64,000 nt of DNA from Tissierellia bacterium (GTDB lineage: Bacteria > Bacillota > Clostridia > Tissierellales > Tepidimicrobiaceae): NCBI GenBank assembly GCA_012839745.1, contig DUMS01000086.1, forward strand, positions 1 through 64,000, read 5' to 3'. The notes under the pieces were generated by a model, which saw only the letters and a list, made by a program, of their open reading frames with translations, was not told the origin of the DNA and searched no databases. The position numbers and the translations under genes were made by a program. Numbering within the stretch: the stretch's first letter is position 1; each line of letters begins with the position of its first letter. This document shows positions 39,461 through 48,766 of this stretch, one piece after another.

Positions 39461-40531
39461 TTAATTATAAGACAAATTCCCTTTTTCCTTTAATATGTCA
39501 TAAAGCCTTCTTATTGTATTGGCTGCTTCCCCTCTTAATGCAAACTCCCTTGGAGCTAGTTCAGTTTCTGTTCTTCCTTCTATAAGTCCGTATTTTACAC
39601 CGTAGAACAGGTATTCTCTTGCCCAGTCAGATATTTTACTGCTGTCTAAATACATGGCTACATCCAATCCTGAAGGATTGATGCTGTGGAGTATTCCCTT
39701 GTTTTCCAGGATGCTTACTATAATCTTCACCATTTCTTCCCTTGTGATATACCTATTAGGTGCAAATGTGGCCCTGTTTACACCCTCTATAATCTTGTTG
39801 TCATAGGCAGCCTTTACAAATTCATAATACCAGCTGTCCTTCTTAACATCCTCAAAGGGGAGCTGTGATTTCTCATCCAATGGCAGCTTCAATAATCTTA
39901 CAATTAAAGTTGTAAATTCTGCCCTTGTAAGATTACCATCTGGGTCATATATCTCCTTGGTCCTGCCTTCAATAATCCCTCTTTGGGCCAGGTAGATGAT
40001 ATCCTTCTCGTAGCGGTGGTTTGCAATATCCTTGAAATGCACTTCAAGAAGTTTCTCCTGATTTTCCTCTCCTTTAGTTCCATTTTGGGAACTTCCTCCT
40101 GGAGCAACGCCACCACCTGTATTATTCCTCTCCTCTACCTGCTTGATAAGAGCCCTGATGCCATCTGCGTTGCCAGATTCAAGATATCCCAAAAGCCTGA
40201 ATTTATCTACCTTAGTCCAGCTCTTAAGCTTAATAAGTTCTGATTTCACATCATCCAGAGTATAGCCTTTTGACTCTATTAATCTGATGTGCTCATCTGT
40301 TACGAATAGGTCTATATCATTTACCAATTCATCTATTCCGTTTTCATCATCGTTAAAGTAGATTTCCAGAATGTTTACTGCATTTTTCCTTGTCTCCCTG
40401 CTGACTTTGGTCAGCTCCTTAAGAAATACCTCCAGTGCTCCCTCATCTATATCCTCTGCAAAGGAGATACTTGAAACCAAACAGGCTAAGATAACAACAA
40501 ATAATATGATCTTTTTAATGCTGTTTTTCAT
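39461..40531 (-). CDS. SLH domain cell-surface protein
   Basis: FKDIANHRYEKDIIYLAQRGIIEGRTKEIYDPDGNLTRAEFTTLIVRLL. Confidence 0.92.
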   Translation of the reverse strand: MKNSIKKIILFVVILACLVSSISFAEDIDEGALEVFLKELTKVSRETRKNAVNILEIYFNDDENGIDELVNDIDLFVTDEHIRLIESKGYTLDDVKSELIKLKSWTKVDKFRLLGYLESGNADGIRALIKQVEERNNTGGGVAPGGSSQNGTKGEENQEKLLEVHFKDIANHRYEKDIIYLAQRGIIEGRTKEIYDPDGNLTRAEFTTLIVRLLKLPLDEKSQLPFEDVKKDSWYYEFVKAAYDNKIIEGVNRATFAPNRYITREEMVKIIVSILENKGILHSINPSGLDVAMYLDSSKISDWAREYLFYGVKYGLIEGRTETELAPREFALRGEAANTIRRLYDILKEKGNLSYN

Positions 40532-41328
40532 TTGTCACCTCCTAGGTTTAGCTTTGATTTTAAAAAATATAAAAAGCTTCTTTGCTTTTTATACTGAATT
40601 GGAGAATCAACTTCTATTGGCTTATTATCAAGAATGCACTGGCTGTTTATATTGGTTATCCTGTCAAGGGTTTCCAGGTCTGTGAAACTTTTCAGTATTT
40701 CAATGCTCCTCTTAATTTTGGAAGCCATTCCATGGGGCATGTGGATGTCAGTGCCAACAAAGTGTATCATATTATGCTTTAAAAGTATTTCCCCTGTAGA
40801 TTTTACCTCTTCCCCATACATGCCTTCCAGGCTGGGCAAATTCAACTGTGCCAAAGCTCCCTTTGTTATCAGGTCGTATAGAATATTCGGATTCTCCACT
40901 ATCCTTGCATTCCTTTCCGGATGGGCAATTACTGGTACATAGCCTTTAAGCAACAGCTGATAGATTAGCTGCTCTATATATAAAGGTATATCAAGCATAG
41001 GCAATTCAATCAATAGATATCTGGAACTATTTAGGCTTGATATTAAGCCATCCTTGAGATACTTTAGCACATCCATGGTAACATATATTTCATTACCCAG
41101 ATATACCCTAAGGTTAATCCCATTATCAGCAAGGGCTTCATTCAATCTGTCTAAAATGGCTGAATTTTTCTCCTTTGTGCTGCTGTTGGTTCCCTCTATG
41201 AAATGAGGAGTTGCTATTGCCTTTTCTACTCCATTTTCCTCATATATTCTGGCAATTTCTATAGCCTCTTCAATATCCTCTGCTCCATCATCCACCATGG
41301 GCAGTATATGGCTATGAACATCTATCAT
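40528..41328 (-). CDS. CpsB/YwqE-type PHP tyrosine-protein phosphatase
   Basis: MIDVHSHILPMVDDGAEDIEEAIEIARIYEENGVEKAIATPHFI; VIAHPERN. Confidence 0.93.
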   Translation of the reverse strand: MIDVHSHILPMVDDGAEDIEEAIEIARIYEENGVEKAIATPHFIEGTNSSTKEKNSAILDRLNEALADNGINLRVYLGNEIYVTMDVLKYLKDGLISSLNSSRYLLIELPMLDIPLYIEQLIYQLLLKGYVPVIAHPERNARIVENPNILYDLITKGALAQLNLPSLEGMYGEEVKSTGEILLKHNMIHFVGTDIHMPHGMASKIKRSIEILKSFTDLETLDRITNINSQCILDNKPIEVDSPIQYKKQRSFLYFLKSKLNLGGDK

Positions 41329-41335
41329 TGGCTGT

Positions 41336-42064
41336 TCACTTCCTCTTTCTCCTCTTCCTCCTGGGTTCATCGCTTGCATAATAATATGAATAATACTGAT
41401 GATAATGGTATCTGTAATACCTGCTTCCAGTCATAGGCACTTTGTTGAGTACAACGCCGAGAATATTTGCATTGACCTTATCAAGGGATTCCTTGGCCAG
41501 TTTAGCCACATCAATATCAGTTTCTCCAACAGCGCATACAAAAATTGTACCATCAACAAGGGTGGACAGTATTGCACTATCGGTAACCATTCCAATAGGT
41601 GGGGAATCAAATATTACCATATCAAATTTTTCAACTATGCTTTCAACAAAGCTTTTCATCTTGTGGGAGCCTAAAAGTTCAGCAGGATTTGGTGGAATTG
41701 GCCCTGAACTTAATACATAAAGTCCCTCTATGTCAGGGAAGTTATATAACGCCTCTTCAACCCCCACGTTCTCAACTAGTATATTTGTAAGTCCCTTTGC
41801 ACCATCCATATTGAATGTCTTATTTAATACAGGCTTTCTCAAATCAGCATCAACTAATAGAACCCTTTTACCTGATTGGGCTATTGTAGCTGCAATATTT
41901 ATGGCAACGGTACTTTTGCCCTCATTTGGAGCTGAAGAGGTAATTACCATGCTTCTAATGGGCTTATCAATGCTTGAAAACTGAATGTTTGTCCTTAAAG
42001 TTCTAAATGCCTCTGATACAGGCGATTTTGGATTGGATATGGAAAATATCTTTGAGCCTCTCAT
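41336..42064 (-). CDS. CpsD/YwqD-type BY tyrosine kinase
   Basis: EAFRTLRTNIQFSS; SSAPNEGKSTVAINIA; VLLVDADLRKP; Tyr-rich C-terminus YYRYHYHQYYSYYYASDE. Confidence 0.95.
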   Translation of the reverse strand: MRGSKIFSISNPKSPVSEAFRTLRTNIQFSSIDKPIRSMVITSSAPNEGKSTVAINIAATIAQSGKRVLLVDADLRKPVLNKTFNMDGAKGLTNILVENVGVEEALYNFPDIEGLYVLSSGPIPPNPAELLGSHKMKSFVESIVEKFDMVIFDSPPIGMVTDSAILSTLVDGTIFVCAVGETDIDVAKLAKESLDKVNANILGVVLNKVPMTGSRYYRYHYHQYYSYYYASDEPRRKRRKRK

Positions 42065-42086
42065 ATTATCACCTCAACTTCTGCTT

Positions 42087-42770
42087 TTACTTATCTGCTT
42101 GTGGTATAGTACCAATTATGGTAATTCCTAAATGCTTTGCTACATCATCTGGCGTCTTGATGGTATTATCAAGGTATTCTAACAGGAATACCAGAAATAC
42201 TCCTATCATTAATCCCAATACTCCCGCAATGGCCATATTTAGCATTGGCTTAGGGCTTATTGGATTTAACGAAATCTGTGCCTCATCGATTACCTGAACA
42301 TTTTCAACCATCATTATGTTCTTTACGCTTTCCATAAAAACTTGTGCAGTTTCATTTGCTATTTTCTGAGCCAATTCAGGGTCAGTATCCTTTACCTGAA
42401 TCTTTATTATTTCAGTATTATTTACCAGGTTTACACTTACCTTGCTGCCAAAGGTTTCATAGGACATGTCCAAATTCAGGTTTGCAATTACCTGATCGGC
42501 AACCTTCCTGCTCTTTACCAGTTCCCCATATGTAGAGACCAGCTTTTGATTGAGAAGTATATCGTTATATTCCAGTTTATTATCACTTTGATAATCCTTT
42601 GGCTTTCCCACCATTAAAGTGGTAAAGGTCTGATATACCGGTTCCAATAAATAGAAACTGACCACAGCACTTGCTCCTACTGCCACAACTGTTAATAAAA
42701 CTATTAACCACAATCTCTTCCTGATTATAAGAAAGAGTTCCCTTAAACTTATTTCATCCAATACTATCAC
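42087..42770 (-). CDS. Wzz/CpsC-type chain-length/kinase-activator membrane protein
   Basis: ISLRELFLIIRKRLWLIVLLTVVAVGASAVVSFYLLEPVYQT; C-terminal TM. Confidence 0.92.
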   Translation of the reverse strand: MIVLDEISLRELFLIIRKRLWLIVLLTVVAVGASAVVSFYLLEPVYQTFTTLMVGKPKDYQSDNKLEYNDILLNQKLVSTYGELVKSRKVADQVIANLNLDMSYETFGSKVSVNLVNNTEIIKIQVKDTDPELAQKIANETAQVFMESVKNIMMVENVQVIDEAQISLNPISPKPMLNMAIAGVLGLMIGVFLVFLLEYLDNTIKTPDDVAKHLGITIIGTIPQADK

Positions 42771-42864
42771 CTCTTTAAATTGTGTCTTTTTTCCTACTCC
42801 TATTTCTTATATAATTATTGTATAATATATTTTGCGACAAGTCTCTACAAAATTCTGAGGAGGA

Positions 42865-43044
42865 ATGACATTGTTCTTCAAAGCAATATACAAAATACTA
42901 AAAAGAAAAAAAGTTGATGGCTATTATAATTCTGATTACATAATTTCTCATAAAGAGAAGGAGAGTTTATTGATTGGAGCAAGCATTTTAATTGTGCCGA
43001 TAATAATAGTCATTATTCTCATAAGTATTAATCAATTATCATGA
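42865..43044 (+). CDS. 59-aa predicted single-pass membrane protein, not in ORF track
   Basis: GAGGAGG RBS then ATG; MTLFFKAIYKILKRKKVDGYYNSDYIISHKEKESLLIGASILIVPIIIVIILISINQLS*. Confidence 0.6.
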   Translation: MTLFFKAIYKILKRKKVDGYYNSDYIISHKEKESLLIGASILIVPIIIVIILISINQLS

Positions 43045-44948
43045 GCTACTGCAACTTCACCATAGGAATCTCTAGTGAGCCCTATATCAGAAGCACGTTT
43101 TTCTTCTTCTCTTTTATACTTGTAGGTTGGAACAATATCTGACAATATACTTCTTATTAAATCGTTGCTTCCATATTCCAGTGCATTTTTTAACCTGTTT
43201 AAGCCCTGTTCCAACTTACTGTAATCATGCACCATGGGCTTTTCCACATATATCTTGTTGTGAGCTGTTTTTGTAACAGTGCTGTCATTCAACAATGGCT
43301 CTTCATATAATTTCTCTCCTGGCCTTAAGCCAGTAATCTCAATTTTTATATCAACATCAGGTTCAAATCCGGACAGCTTTATTAAATCCCTTGCCAAGTC
43401 TAATATCTTAACAGGCTCTCCCATATCTAATACAAATATCTCTCCACCCTTCGCCATGGCTCCTGATTGCAATACAAGCTGACAAGCTTCAGGTATAGTC
43501 ATAAAATATCTTACTACTTCAGGATGAGTTACTGTAACTGGACCTCCTTCCTCAATTTGCTTTTTAAATAATGGGATTACACTGCCATTGCTACCCAAAA
43601 CATTTCCAAATCTAACAGCTACAAAATCTGTATTGCTTGTCATATTCTTAGTTTGTATAATCATCTCTGTTATTCTCTTAGTTGCTCCCATGACATTTGT
43701 CGGATTGACAGCCTTATCTGTTGATATCAATACAAATTTGCTTACATTGTATTTATCTGCAAGCTCCACTACATTCAGTGTTCCAAATACATTGTTTTTA
43801 ATTGCTTCCTTAGGGCTATGTTCCATTAATGGCACATGCTTATGAGCTGCAGCATGAAATACTATGTCAATTTTTTTCTCTCTAAACAATTCCTCCAAGC
43901 ATTTCCTATCCCTCACTGAGCCTATAACAACTGTTAATGGTAAATCTTTATGCTTTCTTAAGAGCTCATTCTGAATATCATATGCGTTGTTTTCATATAT
44001 ATCGAATACTATTAGCTCCTTTGGGCTAAAATTGGCAATCTGTCTGCATAATTCCGATCCAATGGATCCGCCGCCACCGGTAACCAGAATCCTCTTTCCG
44101 TTTATGTATTGATTTATTCCCTCCATATCAAGCTTTACTTCTTCTCTGCCCAACAGGTCGCTTATATCCACTTCTCTTATGGTGCTGACATTTACTTTAC
44201 CGTCAATTATCTCGTAAACACCGGGAAGTATTTTTGTCTTGCACCTGGTTTTTTTGCATTCATTGACTATTTCCTTTATATCCTTCCTGCTGGCAGAAGG
44301 TATAGCTATTATTATTTCATCTATGTTATATTTCTTGCAAATATGTACTATATCATTTCTGTTTCCTACAACAGGTATTCCATTTATGTTTAGATTCTTC
44401 TTTGCTGGATCATCATCTATTATGGCTACAGGCTTGCTGTTCAGACCATTGTGGTTTCTAAGCTCCCTTATGACCATTGAACCTGCTGCACCTGCTCCAA
44501 CGATAAGCACCTTTTTAAAGTTCTTATCTGTAACCCGTAATTGTATTTTAAATCTTCTCAGTATCCTTATGCAGAATCTACTTCCCCCTATAAATGCCAT
44601 ATCCAATATAAGTACCATAAGATATATGTTGACAGGCAATCCGGCATTTACAACCAGCAGATAAAATACCGATATTATATTTGATATGACTGTGGCCTCT
44701 ACTACCTCCACCAGTTCATCTATGCTGGCAAATTCCCATAGGCTTTTATAGAGTTTAAAGCCATAAAATACAAATATTTTTATAAATAGTATTATTGGAA
44801 TATGCCTGATAAAGCTGTTGGCAAATATCATCAGGACATTGCCACCAAACCTGGAGTATAGAGGTAGGAAATAAGCCAAATTAATGCATATTACATCAAA
44901 AATAAGCAGTAAAATAGCTGTCTTTCTTTTCATAACTTCATCCCCCAA
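43032..44948 (-). CDS. Polysaccharide biosynthesis NDP-sugar dehydratase/epimerase, FlaA1/CapD-like
   Basis: N-terminal TM helices; GAGAAGSMVIREL; ILVTGGGGSIGSELCRQI; STDKAVNPTNVMGATKR. Confidence 0.95.
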   Translation of the reverse strand: MGDEVMKRKTAILLLIFDVICINLAYFLPLYSRFGGNVLMIFANSFIRHIPIILFIKIFVFYGFKLYKSLWEFASIDELVEVVEATVISNIISVFYLLVVNAGLPVNIYLMVLILDMAFIGGSRFCIRILRRFKIQLRVTDKNFKKVLIVGAGAAGSMVIRELRNHNGLNSKPVAIIDDDPAKKNLNINGIPVVGNRNDIVHICKKYNIDEIIIAIPSASRKDIKEIVNECKKTRCKTKILPGVYEIIDGKVNVSTIREVDISDLLGREEVKLDMEGINQYINGKRILVTGGGGSIGSELCRQIANFSPKELIVFDIYENNAYDIQNELLRKHKDLPLTVVIGSVRDRKCLEELFREKKIDIVFHAAAHKHVPLMEHSPKEAIKNNVFGTLNVVELADKYNVSKFVLISTDKAVNPTNVMGATKRITEMIIQTKNMTSNTDFVAVRFGNVLGSNGSVIPLFKKQIEEGGPVTVTHPEVVRYFMTIPEACQLVLQSGAMAKGGEIFVLDMGEPVKILDLARDLIKLSGFEPDVDIKIEITGLRPGEKLYEEPLLNDSTVTKTAHNKIYVEKPMVHDYSKLEQGLNRLKNALEYGSNDLIRSILSDIVPTYKYKREEEKRASDIGLTRDSYGEVAVAHDN

Positions 44949-45372
44949 CTCTATTGCTAGTTACAAGAAAATACGCCCACTTAAAATCACTATCCCCACA
45001 ACAATCCCTTAATAAAAATATTGGCTTACATCCAGTCTCAAATATACTAGCTTTTATACTAGCTTTCAGTAGCCATTCATTGAATAACAATTCAATAACA
45101 TGTTTTGCAAAACGAAAACTACCTTCACCTATAGAAATGGTATTTCGTAGTCAAAACAAATGCTGTCACAAGACTACCTTATCTCAAAGGCTATCCTTAC
45201 CATTAGTATACCTTTATGTTATATTTAACCATTTTCCCCCATAGCAGGATGCCCTCAATATCCATAGGCTTGATTAGTCTTCTTGTAGCATATGTTTATT
45301 GTTTTATACAAGGTCTGTCTTGATTATACTAAAATTTCTCACAATACTCAATATAATTGAAATGTTTTGTCT

Positions 45373-45405
45373 AAAAAAAGTGGGAGAAGCCTAGGCTTCC
45401 CCCAT
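45373..45405 (-). terminator. Rho-independent terminator after DmpA-like gene
   Basis: Minus GGGGGAAGCCTAGGCTTCTCCCACTTTTTTT. Confidence 0.85.
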
Positions 45406-45417
45406 TCTCAACTGCAA

Positions 45418-46467
45418 TTAAAAATACTCTAGTATATAATCCTTTAATGCCTCCCTTGTATGTCCCTGATATCCTGTTACCTTGTTTGCCGTAATCATGG
45501 AATTCAATATGGCCTCTTCCTCACATTCTGCCACAGCTCTAAATACCATATCCATTTTATCCTCATTCATAGCACGAATGCTTATGATATCCTGAGGCTC
45601 ATCATGTTTAATAATATTGGCAGTAGAAAATCCAATCATGATGTCTCCGCTACCGTGCCCCAGATGGGAGCCTACTCTTGCCAATCCTACAGCTGCCCTT
45701 TTAATGGCTCTTCTCAGCTGGCGGCTGGTTAGGGGTATGTCTGTAGCAATAACTGATATTATGGAGCCTTTATCCACTGTATTATGGTTTTCAAGCTTTT
45801 CAGCCAGATCTCTTCCTATGTTTTTGCCTGATATGGTTAAATCCTTCATAAATCCATGGTTGGACAGCACCAACACTCCAACAGTATAGTCCCTGCCATC
45901 CAAAGATACTATCCTGGATGCTGAGCCTATTCCTCCCTTAAGGTCATGGCAGCTCATGCCTTTTCCTGCTCCAACATCCCCTTCTTCAAAATCCTCCACT
46001 GCATCTTCTATAGCCTTAAATACATGCTCCTTCTTTACGGCTCTGTTTTGAATATTGTTCAGGTAGCTGTCATTGCATTCAGCTACAATTGGATTAAATG
46101 AAGCTATGTTTATATTTTCCCTTCTGCACTTTTCTATTGTATATTCAACAACTGCATCATGAACCACTCCAACATTCAATGTATTTGTCAAAGCTATAAT
46201 GGACTCCAGGGTGCCTAATTCATCAATTTGCACCAGTCCTGCAGTCTTGCCATATCCATTGAGAACAAAGCTTGCAGCTACAAACTTATTGGCATATATA
46301 TTCCCTTCTGTAGGGAGTATGACAGTAACCCCTGTCTTGTTTTCTTCAGTGTCTATTGTATAATGACCTACCCTTACTCCCTTGACATCGCTTATCTTGT
46401 TAAGCCTTCCCTTTGGAAGCTCTCCAATTATAATTCCGTAGTCTTCAATTCTCTTCTTGCCAGCCAT
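45418..46467 (-). CDS. P1 family (S58, DmpA-like) peptidase
   Basis: LNKISDVKGVRVGHYTI; VGAGKGMSCHDLKGGIGSASRI; VIATDIPLTSRQLRRAIKRAAVGLARVGS. Confidence 0.93.
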   Translation of the reverse strand: MAGKKRIEDYGIIIGELPKGRLNKISDVKGVRVGHYTIDTEENKTGVTVILPTEGNIYANKFVAASFVLNGYGKTAGLVQIDELGTLESIIALTNTLNVGVVHDAVVEYTIEKCRRENINIASFNPIVAECNDSYLNNIQNRAVKKEHVFKAIEDAVEDFEEGDVGAGKGMSCHDLKGGIGSASRIVSLDGRDYTVGVLVLSNHGFMKDLTISGKNIGRDLAEKLENHNTVDKGSIISVIATDIPLTSRQLRRAIKRAAVGLARVGSHLGHGSGDIMIGFSTANIIKHDEPQDIISIRAMNEDKMDMVFRAVAECEEEAILNSMITANKVTGYQGHTREALKDYILEYF

Positions 46468-46492
46468 AAAGTACCCTCCTTGTATTTTAATT

Positions 46493-46939
46493 TTAATGTA
46501 TTGACTCCCTGCCTTCATCCATGAACTTAAACAGGTTCAATCCCACTTCATCGTCAAATTCCCTTTCAACATATCCATCTATTACGTCTATTATCATCTC
46601 ACATGTTGCACTGATAACTGCCATGTTTAAATGCCCTCCAAAGGCCCTGTTGTCCTTGTCGCAAAGGGTTATGTGGAGATGAAGGTAAACTTCTCCGTCC
46701 TTTCTAGATATATTGCCACTAAGGTTTGTAATTTCCATATCCCCTTCCAATTCCTTGGAATGGTATTCCTTGGTTTCCACATTAAACAACCCTATTTTAG
46801 CCTTATTGGCTGCTCCTATTGCAGTTACCCTGCCCAGCTTTATGTCGTTTTCCCTGCAGAGCCTGGTTAAGGATTCTATTATCTCCTCCCCTCTTTGTAG
46901 CCTAACTACATATTTATCCTTAAATCTTCTATATTCCAT
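46493..46939 (-). CDS. PPC/DUF296 domain DNA-binding protein
   Basis: YVVRLQRGEEIIESLTRLCRENDIKLGRVTAIGA; LHLHITLCDKDNRAFGGHL. Confidence 0.88.
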   Translation of the reverse strand: MEYRRFKDKYVVRLQRGEEIIESLTRLCRENDIKLGRVTAIGAANKAKIGLFNVETKEYHSKELEGDMEITNLSGNISRKDGEVYLHLHITLCDKDNRAFGGHLNMAVISATCEMIIDVIDGYVEREFDDEVGLNLFKFMDEGRESIH

Positions 46940-46959
46940 TATAAGCCCTCCTTTTATTA

Positions 46960-47940
46960 TTATTTCATAGTTTCCTCTATAACCCTCAATGAATTCTTAT
47001 ATGCAAACTTTTCTATCAGTCCGGTACTCCAGCCTGCCTTTTCCAATGCATTAAACAATAATGGCATCTTATGGCAGCTATCAATTTCCATGTTGCCCTT
47101 TATTCCATCCAGGTCCGTCCCTAAAGCTAAAACGTCCTCTCCTCCCACATTCCTTATGTGGTTAAGATGCTTTACCATCATTTCAATGGTGCTGTCTGGC
47201 CCCTTTGCATTTTCATTCAGGAATGAAGCACAGAAGTTTAGCCCGACAACTCCCCCTTTTTCGCCTATTATCCTTATCATGTCATCTGTCAGGTTTCTCC
47301 TGTGAGGAGAAATGTCCCTTGCGTTGGAATGAGAAGCTATAAAGGGCTTTTTGCTTACGCTTGCCACATCATAGAATCCTCCGTCGGAAAGATGAGAAAC
47401 ATCAACTATGATTCCCAGCTCATTCATATATTCTACTGCTTCCATACCAAAGGGCTTTAACCCTTTATTCATTATTTCAGGGTCGTTGGAATTTGGAAAT
47501 CCCAGTGAATTTTCATAGTTCCAGGTAAGGGTTATAAGTCTTATACCCATATCATAGTACTTCTTAATCTTCTCCAGCTTCCCGTCAATGCTTCTCCCAT
47601 CCTCAATGGTTAAAATTGCAGATATCTTATTGTCTTTATGGTTTCTATTTATATCATCTATATTATACGCCATTTGGATGATATGGGAATTTTTCTCCAC
47701 AGACTCCTTTAAAATATTTACAGCCCTGTCTATGTATTCATCATCTGGGATGGGCTCTATTCCATATTCCTTAAATGTATCCATATCAGGAAGAAATACT
47801 GCAAAGAACTGCGCCATTGCATTTCCTTCCTTTAGCCTTTTAAAGTCAACGCTGGTTTTATCATTTGATGCTAAATCTATTTTCTCATTTGACAGCATTA
47901 CATTCATTAAGGTATCACAGTGTAAGTCAATATACTTCAT
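46960..47940 (-). CDS. Membrane dipeptidase (M19 family)
   Basis: YIDLHCDTLMNVM; LTWNYENSLGFP; IVDVSHLSDGGFYDVASVSKKPFIASHSNARDISPHRRNLTD. Confidence 0.95.
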   Translation of the reverse strand: MKYIDLHCDTLMNVMLSNEKIDLASNDKTSVDFKRLKEGNAMAQFFAVFLPDMDTFKEYGIEPIPDDEYIDRAVNILKESVEKNSHIIQMAYNIDDINRNHKDNKISAILTIEDGRSIDGKLEKIKKYYDMGIRLITLTWNYENSLGFPNSNDPEIMNKGLKPFGMEAVEYMNELGIIVDVSHLSDGGFYDVASVSKKPFIASHSNARDISPHRRNLTDDMIRIIGEKGGVVGLNFCASFLNENAKGPDSTIEMMVKHLNHIRNVGGEDVLALGTDLDGIKGNMEIDSCHKMPLLFNALEKAGWSTGLIEKFAYKNSLRVIEETMK

Positions 47941-48001
47941 TTTATCCCTCCGCATGTATTCATCATGTATTTTTTTGTTCAATTTTGAATAACATTATAA
48001 A

Positions 48002-48093
48002 TTTTAATAAAAACACTCGATTACTGTTTCGACTATGGAAACTTAAGTTTAGCCATAGTCTGCAAATGTAATCTCGTTGTATTTTTATTAAAA
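48002..48093. repeat. Long imperfect palindrome (terminator or MITE-like element)
   Basis: Outer TTTTAATAAAAA/TTTTTATTAAAA and inner GACTATGG/CCATAGTC arms, intermediate ATTAC/GTAAT pairing. Confidence 0.65.
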
Positions 48094-48124
48094 TTTGGCT
48101 TATCTATCAAATATATGCATTGCA

Positions 48125-48763
48125 CTACTGCCCATAGCTCTTAAACTTCTCAAGCATTAGCTCCATTTCCTTATTAGGTATAATCCTTGGCTCTCCTATG
48201 GATTTAGCCCTGTAGTAGAGTTCAGCACAGTATTCCACTTCCTCTGTTATGCTGAAGGCTTCCTTTATATCACGCCCTCCTGTTAACAGCCCGTGATTTG
48301 CCAGAAGTACCGCCTTCCTGCCTTCCATTGCCTTATAGGCGTTTTCTGCCAGATTCCTTGTGCCAAAGGTTGCGTATTCAGCACACCTTACATCCATTCC
48401 TGCTGATGCCAGCATGTAGTGTACCGGAGGCAAGGATAAGTTCAAACAAGCGATAACCGTTGAATACATTGCATGGGTGTGTATTATTGCGTTAATATCC
48501 TCCCTTCTCTCGTAGAATATCCTGTGCATTTCAATTTCAGTGGAAGGCTTTCTATGACCTTCAACTATATTGCCATTTATGTCAATTATAACTATATCCT
48601 CAGGCTCAATCTTGAAATAATCCATGCCTGAAGGGCTTATGGCTATCAGTTTTTCATCCCTATTGAATATGCTTAGGTTCCCGCTGGTACCCCTTGTAAG
48701 GTTGTATTCAACCAGCTTCCTTCCATATTCAGCAATAAGCCTTCTTTCTTTCTCCATAAGCAT
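48125..48763 (-). CDS. Class II aldolase/adducin family (fuculose-phosphate aldolase-like)
   Basis: VEYNLTRGTSGNLSIFNRDEKLIAISPSGMDYFKIEPEDIVIID; HTHAMYSTVIA; LANHGLLTGG. Confidence 0.93.
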   Translation of the reverse strand: MLMEKERRLIAEYGRKLVEYNLTRGTSGNLSIFNRDEKLIAISPSGMDYFKIEPEDIVIIDINGNIVEGHRKPSTEIEMHRIFYERREDINAIIHTHAMYSTVIACLNLSLPPVHYMLASAGMDVRCAEYATFGTRNLAENAYKAMEGRKAVLLANHGLLTGGRDIKEAFSITEEVEYCAELYYRAKSIGEPRIIPNKEMELMLEKFKSYGQ

Positions 48764-48766
48764 AAT

